Of a stretch of DNA of 64,000 bases, positions 24,810-32,393 are shown piece after piece. The stretch covers positions 27,564 to 91,563 of the forward strand of contig JAFYVM010000050.1 in the NCBI GenBank assembly GCA_017549145.1, read 5' to 3'. Source of the DNA: Bacteroidales bacterium (lineage in GTDB: Bacteria; Bacteroidota; Bacteroidia; Bacteroidales; UBA932). Positions within the stretch are counted from its first letter, which is position 1; each line of letters starts with the position of its first letter. The notes beneath the pieces are model-generated. The model had not been told where the DNA came from and did not search any database. It was given only the letters and a program-made list of their open reading frames with translations. Both the position numbers and the translations under genes were made by a program.

Positions 24810-26486
24810 ATGTTGAATCGGCTTCAAGTAAAGAATTTTATATTGATAGACTCTCTGGAGATTGATTTTCCGGAGGGTCTGATCATTATTACGGGACAGA
24901 CTGGAGCCGGTAAATCTATTTTATTGGGAGCGCTGTCGCTGATTATGGGATCCAAAGCTGATGCTTCCATGATCTCAGGCGATGCGGAGAATTGTATTGT
25001 TGAGGCTGAGTTCGATGTTGATCCTTCAGATACACAGATGATGGATGAACTCGATGAAAGCGGTGTTGAGTGGGATGGGGGACACCTCATCATCAGACGA
25101 GTGGTTAATCGTTCGGGTCGCTCAAGGGCTTTTGTAAATGATTCTCCAGTTTCAGTTCAGGTTCTTCAAAGTCTTGCATCGAGACTTATTGATGTCCACT
25201 CCCAGCATCAGACCCTTCTACTTTCAGACAAGAATTTCCAGTTAGGCATTCTCGATCATTATGCCGGTAATGCGCAGTTGAGAAGTGATTGTGCGGAGCT
25301 TTGGAGAGAGATGAGCTCTGTCAAGGCAGAGATAACTCAGCTTGATGCCAAGATTGCAAGGATGGCTTCAGAGAGAGACTACAATGAGGCGCAGTATCGC
25401 CAGCTTGAGGCTGCTTCATTGTCTGAGGGAGAGTTGGAAGAACTTGAGGAGGAACAGAAACAGCTGGCAAATGCAGAAGAAATCAAGAACTGTCTTGGAA
25501 ATGCAGAAGAGCTCTTTACAGCTTCTACATCTGTTGATTCCCTTTCAGTGGATTCTTCTCTTAAAGAAGTATCTAAACTTCTTACCAAAGCTGGACGCTA
25601 TGTTTCTTCGCTTTCAGAGCTTTCTGACAGAGTAGACTCATGCAGAAGAGAACTCGATGATATTCTTTCTGAGATTTCAACAATTAACTCTCGAGTAGAT
25701 CTTTCTCAGGAGCGTCTGGATGAGGTGGAATCACGAATGTCTCTCCTATATGGATTGATGCAGAAGCATTCATGTAAGGATGTTGCAGAACTTATCCAGG
25801 TGAGAGATAATTATAGTGACATGCTTTTCGATTCTACTCAGATGGAGGAGAAGAAGGCTGAGCTTGAAGCACGCTTGTCTAAGGTGTCAACTCAGCTGGA
25901 AAAGGTCGCTCAGCAGCTCCATCAGTCAAGAGAGAAAGCAGCAACATCATTCGCCTCAGATATTCAGGCCTCGATAAGAGGAATGGAACTTTCCTATGCA
26001 GTATTCGAGGTGGCATTAACTGAAACACCTTTATGTGCAACAGGATGTGATGCCGTAGTATTCCGCTTCTCTGCATCTGGAAAGAATCCTGTAGACGTCG
26101 CGAAGTGTGCTTCTGGCGGTGAGATGTCCCGCATCATGCTCGCTCTTAAAGCAATGATGGCCCGTTATACGAATATGCCTACAATGATCTTTGATGAGAT
26201 CGATACAGGAGTGTCTGGTAGCGTGGCAGATAAGATGGGTTCTGTAATTTGCGCAATGGGTGCGGATATGCAGGTATTTGCCATCACGCATCTCCCTCAG
26301 GTTGCAGCCAAGGGTAGTGCGCACTATCTTGTTTCAAAAGAAATCGATCCGGCTTCTGGTGAGGCTATCTCTAAAATAGAAAGACTCTCTGACGAGCAGA
26401 GAGTCCTTGAACTTGCTAGAATGCTTAGTGGCTCTGTCCTCACTGATGAGGCGATTGCCAATGCAAAATCTTTATTGAATATTTAG
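24810..26486 (+). CDS. recN: DNA repair protein RecN
   Basis: SMC-like ATPase that acts in double-strand-break repair. 558 residues. Walker A GQTGAGKS is at about 29-36, the Q-loop region VHSQHQTLLL follows, a coiled coil runs about 150-375, and then come the ABC signature ASGGEMSRIMLAL, Walker B MIFDEIDTGVSG and ITHLPQVA. Its last 15 bases overlap the convergent LysM gene. In many Bacteroidetes coaBC and a DUF4835 gene lie between rpoZ and recN; here they are absent. Confidence 0.96.
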   Translation: MLNRLQVKNFILIDSLEIDFPEGLIIITGQTGAGKSILLGALSLIMGSKADASMISGDAENCIVEAEFDVDPSDTQMMDELDESGVEWDGGHLIIRRVVNRSGRSRAFVNDSPVSVQVLQSLASRLIDVHSQHQTLLLSDKNFQLGILDHYAGNAQLRSDCAELWREMSSVKAEITQLDAKIARMASERDYNEAQYRQLEAASLSEGELEELEEEQKQLANAEEIKNCLGNAEELFTASTSVDSLSVDSSLKEVSKLLTKAGRYVSSLSELSDRVDSCRRELDDILSEISTINSRVDLSQERLDEVESRMSLLYGLMQKHSCKDVAELIQVRDNYSDMLFDSTQMEEKKAELEARLSKVSTQLEKVAQQLHQSREKAATSFASDIQASIRGMELSYAVFEVALTETPLCATGCDAVVFRFSASGKNPVDVAKCASGGEMSRIMLALKAMMARYTNMPTMIFDEIDTGVSGSVADKMGSVICAMGADMQVFAITHLPQVAAKGSAHYLVSKEIDPASGEAISKIERLSDEQRVLELARMLSGSVLTDEAIANAKSLLNI

Positions 26487-28190
26487 GTCGATATCGACTA
26501 CTTTTCCTTCTGGGAAGTATTCAATTCTTCTTACACCTTCGTTTATCACACCATTGTTTTCCTGTCTATGGAAATCAAACGTTGTCTGGAGTCCGCTCAT
26601 CTTGGCTTCTGTAAGCTTATCTTTCCACTGGTATCCGAACTGGTTTACGATATTGATGAAATATGTTGCAATATCATATCCCTGGAAAGCAAATAGAGTC
26701 GGTTCTGTATGGAAGATTGCACGGTACTTCAAGAGGAAGCTCTTTACTTCAGGTCTGTCATAGTTGATATTGTACGATAGACAGACATGAAGTGAGTTCT
26801 TGTACAATGACTCAGCATCGATAGACTCAAATGAACGGATCTTTGATGGACTATACAATGTGATCTTTGCTTTTCTGTTGAGGATTGCCAAGTTTCGCAC
26901 AAGGTCGTTTACCCATGCCTCGCTCTCTGACTCAATGATTACACGGTTTGTACCTGTCTTAGTCATTCTTGCGAGAAGCGATGATGAAATAGATCTACCC
27001 TGAAGAATTGTGTAGCTGAACTTGTCATATGTCAGTCCAGATTCTGCCAATACCTTTGACATCTCTCGAACCGCAACAGTGTCGCGAGCGTTAGTCTCAG
27101 ATATGTAGATAATTTGGTCACCCTCCTGCATGTCGTCCTTAAGCCACTGGGTGAGGTCACGATACTGATAAATTCTATGTGTTGGCGCCTGAATAAGATT
27201 TGGATACTCTTTTGTCAAGCCATAGGCTCTATGATCAAGTGGAGAGATGACAGCTACGTCTTCCGGCACATTGCTCATAATGTTCTGGAACTCCTTATTA
27301 TATACAGGTCCAATAACAAAGTCACAACCGTCAAATAATGACGAATCTGGGACAGCGTCGTTTGCTGTGTCAAATACCTTGATGTCAGTCTCAATACCAG
27401 AGTTGCTGCTATTGTACAATGCGAAAAGCACTCCGCAGTAGAAGTCCATGTAGTTCACCTTGCTGGTTGAACCAGTAGCTGCCATAGGAAGCAATAGGGC
27501 AAAGTTTACCGATGTTTTTGGAACTTCTTTGATAATAGTTGTATCTCCAACTGCGAGACTGTCTACAGGAGTTGATGTGAGGGTGTCAACCGGTGTGATG
27601 AAAATACTTGAGTCTCCTTTCGAAGGAGTGACTTTTTCAGTGCTGACTGCAGTAGAAGAATTTGAGTTTGGAATGAGAATCTTCATTCGAGCTACATTAG
27701 TAGGATCCTGAATGTTGTTAAGCTCAATGATGGATTCTGTTGAAACTCCATATTTCTGTGCTACGTCGTCCAATGTTTCATACCATTTTACAGTATGTTT
27801 GCGTAGCTTCTGGTTTGTCTTCTCAACTTTTTCTGTTTTTTCAACCTTCTCAACCTTTTCAACCTTCTCCGCTTTCTCTACCTCTTCATTATTCTGTGTC
27901 AAAGCGCTCTGAGATGGAATGATGATGATAGAGTTTTTCTTCAGGCCATTCTCCTTCAGCCCAGGATTGTATTTATATAGATCTTCCTGTGTTACACCGT
28001 ATGCCTTGCAGATTGAGTACTCTGTCTGACGCTCAAGTACAACATGAGAATAGCACACCTTACCGTCTACCTTTACCTTCTCGGTAGAGATAGTTACAGG
28101 GGTTGGCACATATCCTTGTGCGGATACGTGTACTGCCGATGAGCATATTAGACTGATAGCAATTAATACTTTTGCTGTAAAGTGGTTCAT
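26472..28190 (-). CDS. Secreted LysM protein with periplasmic-binding-like C-terminal domain
   Basis: 572 residues. A signal peptide ends near VHVSAQ. The first LysM-like domain is at about 48-95 (YSICKAYGVTQEDLYKYNPG). A low-complexity EKVEK linker spans about 103-125, and the second LysM is at about 132-175 (KWYETLDDVAQKYGVSTESI). A large alpha/beta domain from about 225 (VNFALLLPMAATGSTS) resembles the type I periplasmic binding fold, as in LpoA-like regulators. It probably binds peptidoglycan and senses or regulates something; the ligand is unknown. It is the last gene of the skp-glycosyltransferase-LysM run. Confidence 0.82.
   Translation of the reverse strand: MNHFTAKVLIAISLICSSAVHVSAQGYVPTPVTISTEKVKVDGKVCYSHVVLERQTEYSICKAYGVTQEDLYKYNPGLKENGLKKNSIIIIPSQSALTQNNEEVEKAEKVEKVEKVEKTEKVEKTNQKLRKHTVKWYETLDDVAQKYGVSTESIIELNNIQDPTNVARMKILIPNSNSSTAVSTEKVTPSKGDSSIFITPVDTLTSTPVDSLAVGDTTIIKEVPKTSVNFALLLPMAATGSTSKVNYMDFYCGVLFALYNSSNSGIETDIKVFDTANDAVPDSSLFDGCDFVIGPVYNKEFQNIMSNVPEDVAVISPLDHRAYGLTKEYPNLIQAPTHRIYQYRDLTQWLKDDMQEGDQIIYISETNARDTVAVREMSKVLAESGLTYDKFSYTILQGRSISSSLLARMTKTGTNRVIIESESEAWVNDLVRNLAILNRKAKITLYSPSKIRSFESIDAESLYKNSLHVCLSYNINYDRPEVKSFLLKYRAIFHTEPTLFAFQGYDIATYFINIVNQFGYQWKDKLTEAKMSGLQTTFDFHRQENNGVINEGVRRIEYFPEGKVVDIDLNIQ
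27819..27885 (-). repeat. Imperfect 9-base tandem repeat coding for the EKV linker
   Basis: About seven units of a GAGAAGGTT-like 9-mer on the coding strand encode EKV/EKA/EKT triplets between the two LysM domains. The unit preserves frame, so slippage changes linker length only. Confidence 0.75.
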
Positions 28191-28195
28191 AGTAA

Positions 28196-29317
28196 TTATA
28201 AACTCTTAATGAATTCCTCAATTCTTTCTGCAAACGAGTGCCATGAAAGTCTGTCTTTCTCAAGACAAATATTTTTCTTGCAAGTCTCCTGCAATTCCGG
28301 GCTATTGAAATATCTCAGTATTTCAGTATGGATGGCTTCTGGAGTACACTCTGAGGCAACTATTCCAGTTCCCCTGTCTCCGATTGTTTCTTTTAAGCCT
28401 CCTACATTTGTGACAATCATCGGTGTGTCGAAATGATATGACACAGAACTGATGCCACTCTGGGTTGCACTTCTGTATGGAAGGACGGCAAGGTCGGAAG
28501 CTGAGAAATAGTCTTTCACTTCTGAGTCCTTGATGTACTTAAGGCACATCTTGATTCTCTCCTTGTTTGGAAGCCTGTCAATAATCTGCTGATATTTGTC
28601 AAACGAACCATAAGGCTCACCTGCAATTATAAGCTGATAGCTTTCATCGAGCTTTCCAAAGGCCTCAAGCAGGATGTCCAATCCTTTGTATGTGCGGATC
28701 AGTCCAAAGAAAAGTATGTTTTTCCTGTTTGGCTCTAATCCTAGTTTCTTCTCTGCAACTTCTCTCTCCAGCTTCTCTCCAAAATGTGAGTAGAGCGGAT
28801 GTTGGATGGAAACGTGCTTTGCATCCGGTTTCAACTTAAGCAGATCCATGCCTACTGCATCGCACAGTGTTACACATCCGGTACTTCCGGTCAGAAAATA
28901 TTTTGTGAGAGGTGCGTCAAAGAAGTGCGGCTCGTGTGGAATTACATTGTCAAGGATGGAAACTACCTTGCAATGTTTTTTCATTCTACGAGTTATATAT
29001 CCCAATGATGGAGCAAACCATGACATCCAATATCGTACAATCAAAACATCTGGACTCCATTCGCGGATTGCCTTATAAGTCTTGATATATGAGAATGGAT
29101 TGATTGTATCCAACATGCGCTCACTTTCGATTGGGAAAGCTTCGTCATCTGCAGTTACATACTGTGTCTTGCCCGGAAAGAGGAACTCCGGATACTGTCT
29201 TGTAAAATTAAAGGCCTTTACAATATGACTTTTTCCCAGTTCCTCACATAGATATGTGTTGAACTGGGAAATTCCGCCTCTGTATGGGTAGAAACAGGAT
29301 AGTACTGCTACTCTCAA
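28196..29317 (-). CDS. Glycosyltransferase, GT4-like fold
   Basis: 373 residues, GT-B type. The N-terminal loop YRGGISQFNTYL and the C-terminal donor-site region (LFFGLIRTYKGLDILLEAF, SASDLAVLPYRSATQSGISS) mark family 4-like enzymes that use nucleotide sugars. The start is TTG (29315-29317). An in-frame TAA lies two codons upstream and the conserved RVAVLSCFYP follows, so no ATG start is possible. The upstream skp stop is 3 bases away. The product is unknown and cytoplasmic. Confidence 0.9.
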   Translation of the reverse strand: MRVAVLSCFYPYRGGISQFNTYLCEELGKSHIVKAFNFTRQYPEFLFPGKTQYVTADDEAFPIESERMLDTINPFSYIKTYKAIREWSPDVLIVRYWMSWFAPSLGYITRRMKKHCKVVSILDNVIPHEPHFFDAPLTKYFLTGSTGCVTLCDAVGMDLLKLKPDAKHVSIQHPLYSHFGEKLEREVAEKKLGLEPNRKNILFFGLIRTYKGLDILLEAFGKLDESYQLIIAGEPYGSFDKYQQIIDRLPNKERIKMCLKYIKDSEVKDYFSASDLAVLPYRSATQSGISSVSYHFDTPMIVTNVGGLKETIGDRGTGIVASECTPEAIHTEILRYFNSPELQETCKKNICLEKDRLSWHSFAERIEEFIKSL

Positions 29318-29320
29318 ACT

Positions 29321-29941
29321 TTACTCTTCGTTTTTCTGGTTCTTAGTCTTAACGTACTCTGCATTAAGACCAGCGAGAACTTCTGCTGTTACATCGAGTG
29401 AAGGATCTGCTACGAGCACTGGCTGTCCAGCCTGGCAAGTAAGAATCATAGCGAACTTCTTCTCCTCGTTGTATTTCTCGATATAAGTCTTGATTGCGTC
29501 TGCAACCTGGTTGTTCATAACCATAAGCTCCTCCTGGATCTCCTGCTGCTTCTGTGCTGCATAGGTCTGGTAGTTAGCTGCCTGCTTCTGGATTTTCTGT
29601 GCCTCAGCCTCTGCTACTGAACGAGTCATGAGACCTTTCTCGAGCTTCTCGTTGAAAGCCTTCTCTGCGCTCTGGATCTTCTTGCCTCTTCTGTTAACTT
29701 CAGCCTCGATATTCTGAACCTTAGTCTCAACAACTGAGCTAAGCTCATTAGCCATATCGTACTTTGCAAGAATCTCGTCGAGGTTGATGTAAACGATTGA
29801 ACCTGCTGCAGCTGTGCAAACAGTTGAATCTGCCTGTTCAGTTACATCGTTCTCAGATTTCTTCTCACCGCATGAAACGGTTCCAAATGCTACTACAGCG
29901 CCAAAGATAACAGCGCCGAGGAATTTAAATGCTGTGTTCAT
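29321..29941 (-). CDS. Skp/OmpH-family periplasmic chaperone, lipoprotein form
   Basis: 206 residues from ATG 29939-29941, chosen because it begins a lipoprotein signal (FGAVVAFGTVSC). The mature protein is the OmpH pattern: VYINLDEILAKYDMANEL, then a long coiled coil (about 70-150), then IEKYNEEKKFAMILTCQAG. Skp-like proteins hold unfolded outer-membrane proteins. A lipid anchor is unusual for Skp itself but is found among Bacteroidetes OmpH homologues. A second, soluble paralogue lies at 35003. Confidence 0.85.
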   Translation of the reverse strand: MNTAFKFLGAVIFGAVVAFGTVSCGEKKSENDVTEQADSTVCTAAAGSIVYINLDEILAKYDMANELSSVVETKVQNIEAEVNRRGKKIQSAEKAFNEKLEKGLMTRSVAEAEAQKIQKQAANYQTYAAQKQQEIQEELMVMNNQVADAIKTYIEKYNEEKKFAMILTCQAGQPVLVADPSLDVTAEVLAGLNAEYVKTKNQKNEE

Positions 29942-29989
29942 TTCAAAAAAATATTTATTTATTACTTGATTTCGCGTATGCACGAAGTG

Positions 29990-29997
29990 CAAAGGTA
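29990..29997 (-). promoter_or_regulatory. -7 promoter box of the skp-like operon
   Basis: TACCTTTG on the minus strand, directly after the pdxJ stop codon, so the -33 zone lies inside pdxJ. The leader would be about 42 bases. Confidence 0.65.
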
Positions 29998-29998
29998 A

Positions 29999-30718
29999 TT
30001 AAAAAATCTTAATTTTTGATAGGTAAGCCTGTATGGTTTTTTCCAGTCCCATGTACAAAGCATCGCTTATTAGTGCGTGACCGATGGAAACTTCATCTGT
30101 CCAAGGGATATTTCTAATGAAATATTCGAGATTTTCCAGGTTTAGATCATGTCCGGCGTTAACGCCAAGTCCTGCGTCTCTTGCTGCTGTTGCAGTCTGG
30201 ATAAATGGTTCAATTGCCTTCTCGGGATCAGTAGGGTAGAGGTCTGCGTAAGGCTCGGTGTAGAGTTCGACTCTATCCACTCCACAAAGTGCCGCAGCCT
30301 TTGCCATTTCTGGCTTTGCATCAATGAAAATCGATGTTCTGATGCCGTGAGACTTGAATTTTGCACAGACTTCTGTGAGAAAATCCTTGTGCTTGACTGT
30401 GTCCCATCCTGCATTTGAAGTGATGGCGTCTTCAGCGTCAGGAACCAATGTTACCTGATCTGGACGAACTTCAAGAACCAAGTCTATGAATGATGGAATC
30501 GGGTTGCCTTCAATGTTGAATTCAGTCTTGATCAGTGGACGGATTTCCCGGGTGTCTGCATATCTGATATGTCTTTCGTCCGGTCTTGGATGAACTGTTA
30601 TGCCTTCAGCACCGAAAAGTTCGCAGTTGACAGCTGCTTGTGCTACATTTGGCATATTTCCGCCACGTGCATTTCTGATGGTGGCAATCTTATTTATGTT
30701 GACGCTTAATCTTGTCAT
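29999..30718 (-). CDS. pdxJ: Pyridoxine 5'-phosphate synthase
   Basis: Last step of DXP-dependent vitamin B6 synthesis: condenses 1-deoxyxylulose 5-phosphate with 3-amino-2-oxopropyl phosphate. 239 residues, normal. The start LSVNINKIATIRNARG, ITVHPRPDERHI, and the C-terminal GLGVNAGHDLNLENL loop are characteristic. The substrate DXP comes from Dxs, encoded at 61886. It is divergent from nadK. Confidence 0.97.
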   Translation of the reverse strand: MTRLSVNINKIATIRNARGGNMPNVAQAAVNCELFGAEGITVHPRPDERHIRYADTREIRPLIKTEFNIEGNPIPSFIDLVLEVRPDQVTLVPDAEDAITSNAGWDTVKHKDFLTEVCAKFKSHGIRTSIFIDAKPEMAKAAALCGVDRVELYTEPYADLYPTDPEKAIEPFIQTATAARDAGLGVNAGHDLNLENLEYFIRNIPWTDEVSIGHALISDALYMGLEKTIQAYLSKIKIF

Positions 30719-30740
30719 ATTATTTCGTGTGTTTGAAAAG

Positions 30741-30748
30741 CAAATTTA
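30741..30748 (-). promoter_or_regulatory. -7 promoter box of pdxJ
   Basis: TAAATTTG on the minus strand, 22 bases before the pdxJ ATG. Confidence 0.6.
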
Positions 30749-30781
30749 ATGAATAAAGTTCATAAATTGTAAATATTGTGC

Positions 30782-30789
30782 TAATTTTG
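30782..30789 (+). promoter_or_regulatory. -7 promoter box of nadK
   Basis: TAATTTTG, 21 bases before the ATG at 30811. It rules out the in-frame upstream start at 30778, which precedes the box. Confidence 0.6.
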
Positions 30790-30810
30790 GCCACCTTTTA
30801 TCAGATTTTT

Positions 30811-31617
30811 ATGAGAGTAGCTGTATATATAGGAAAGAATGAGATCGAACATGAGTGTGGGTTGGAGGAAATGCTGAACAAACTCGAGAATGGAGGAGTT
30901 CAGTATTACATGATTACTGCTCAAGACGGTATCCGGGAAAATACAGATATGGTCTTGAGTGTGGGCGGAGATGGAACGTTTCTTTCTGTTTCGAAACTGG
31001 TGGCTGATAGCGGAATACCTGTAGTCGGTGTGAATAGAGGACGTCTTGGATTTCTATCTGAAAATCGTCCCGAGGATGTCGCAGACGCGCTTTTAAGTGG
31101 TGATTATACTATTGAAGACAGGACGCTTCTAGGCGCTGAGGTTGAAGGAGAGGATAATCAGTTTGTTGCACTTAATGAAGTGACCGTCCATAGAAGCGGA
31201 GCTGCAGTAGTCAGTGTTGATGTGTGCTTGGATGGTAAGTGGTTGCCTACCTATTGGGCAGATGGTTTGATTGTGTCTACAAGTTCAGGATCTACAGCAT
31301 ATTCTCTTAGTGTAGGAGGACCAATTGTTCTTCCGGAGTCAAAAGTCTTGTTGATTTCTCCAATTGCTCCGCATAACCTCAATATCAGGCCGTTGGTTGT
31401 ACCTGATAGCGCAAAAATATTGCTGCGTCTGCAGTCTAGAGACGGAAAGTTTGTCTTTACGGCAGATAATGTAACGTTGGAACTTTTTGAGGATGTGCAG
31501 ATTGCAGTTTCTGTGGCACAGTTTTCGCTAAGGCGTGTCCGTCTCAATAAGTCTGATTTTATTAACGCTCTCACTGAGAAGCTGTTCTGGGGAGAGGATG
31601 TTAGAAATCTCAAGTAA
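30811..31617 (+). CDS. nadK: NAD kinase
   Basis: Phosphorylates NAD to NADP. 268 residues from ATG 30811. The catalytic GGDGTFL motif is at about 52-58, with GVNRGRLGFL and the GSTAYSLSVGGPIV substrate loop. uppS follows after 9 bases, then bamA. The order nadK-uppS-bamA-ompH is conserved in Bacteroidetes. Confidence 0.96.
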   Translation: MRVAVYIGKNEIEHECGLEEMLNKLENGGVQYYMITAQDGIRENTDMVLSVGGDGTFLSVSKLVADSGIPVVGVNRGRLGFLSENRPEDVADALLSGDYTIEDRTLLGAEVEGEDNQFVALNEVTVHRSGAAVVSVDVCLDGKWLPTYWADGLIVSTSSGSTAYSLSVGGPIVLPESKVLLISPIAPHNLNIRPLVVPDSAKILLRLQSRDGKFVFTADNVTLELFEDVQIAVSVAQFSLRRVRLNKSDFINALTEKLFWGEDVRNLK

Positions 31618-31626
31618 ATTCGATCT

Positions 31627-32355
31627 ATGGCAACTGAAAATAATTCAACCTTGCCTCTTCATGTGTCCATCATTATGGATGGTAATGGTCGTTGGGCCAA
31701 GGAGAGGGGAAAGGAACGTGTGTATGGACATTTTGAAGGAGTTTCAAGTGTAAGAGCATGTGTTGAAGCTTCTATAGAGACAGGTGTCAGATACCTATCT
31801 CTTTTTGCTTTTTCAGAAGAGAACTGGAATCGTCCGGGCTCTGAAGTCACTACTCTTATGGGCTTGATGGTCAAGGCGATGGCTGATGAAATGGATAGCC
31901 TTGATAAAAACGGTGTTCGCTTTGTCGTTCTTGGTAATCGCGAGCGTTTGGATGCTGCTTTGAATGAGACGATTGATGCTTGTATGGAGAGGACAAAGGA
32001 CAATGATACGCTGACTCTTGTCATTTTTCTTAGTTATAGTGGAAAATGGGATATTCTTCAGGCGGCAAAGAAGCTTGTTCTTGAGTTGAAGGATGATCCG
32101 GAATGCGAGGCTAAGTTAAATGATCTGACAGTATCTGACTTCGATAAATTTTTGATAACTAGCGATATACCTGATCCTGACCTTATTGTCAGGACGTCTG
32201 GTGAGCATCGTTTGAGCAATTATCTTTTATGGCAAGGAGCATATTCTGAATTCTATTTTACAGAAACTCTTTGGCCGGATTTCCGCAAAGATCAGTTCCG
32301 TGAAGCATTGAATTCATATGCAAAACGTGACCGACGTTATGGAAAAGTTAAATAA
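31627..32355 (+). CDS. uppS: Undecaprenyl diphosphate synthase (cis-prenyltransferase)
   Basis: Makes the C55 carrier lipid used by MraY and for surface glycans. 242 residues. The catalytic Asp is in IIMDGNGRWAKERG, FSEENWNRP follows, and the C-terminal RTSGEHRLSNYLLWQ motif is intact. It is coupled to nadK upstream; bamA has a separate promoter box. Confidence 0.97.
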   Translation: MATENNSTLPLHVSIIMDGNGRWAKERGKERVYGHFEGVSSVRACVEASIETGVRYLSLFAFSEENWNRPGSEVTTLMGLMVKAMADEMDSLDKNGVRFVVLGNRERLDAALNETIDACMERTKDNDTLTLVIFLSYSGKWDILQAAKKLVLELKDDPECEAKLNDLTVSDFDKFLITSDIPDPDLIVRTSGEHRLSNYLLWQGAYSEFYFTETLWPDFRKDQFREALNSYAKRDRRYGKVK

Positions 32356-32360
32356 ATGCT

Positions 32361-32368
32361 TATATTTG
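32361..32368 (+). promoter_or_regulatory. -7 promoter box of bamA
   Basis: TATATTTG, 25 bases before the bamA ATG and just after the uppS stop. Confidence 0.6.
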
Positions 32369-32393
32369 CAGTTTTGAATTTAAGAGTAACGAA

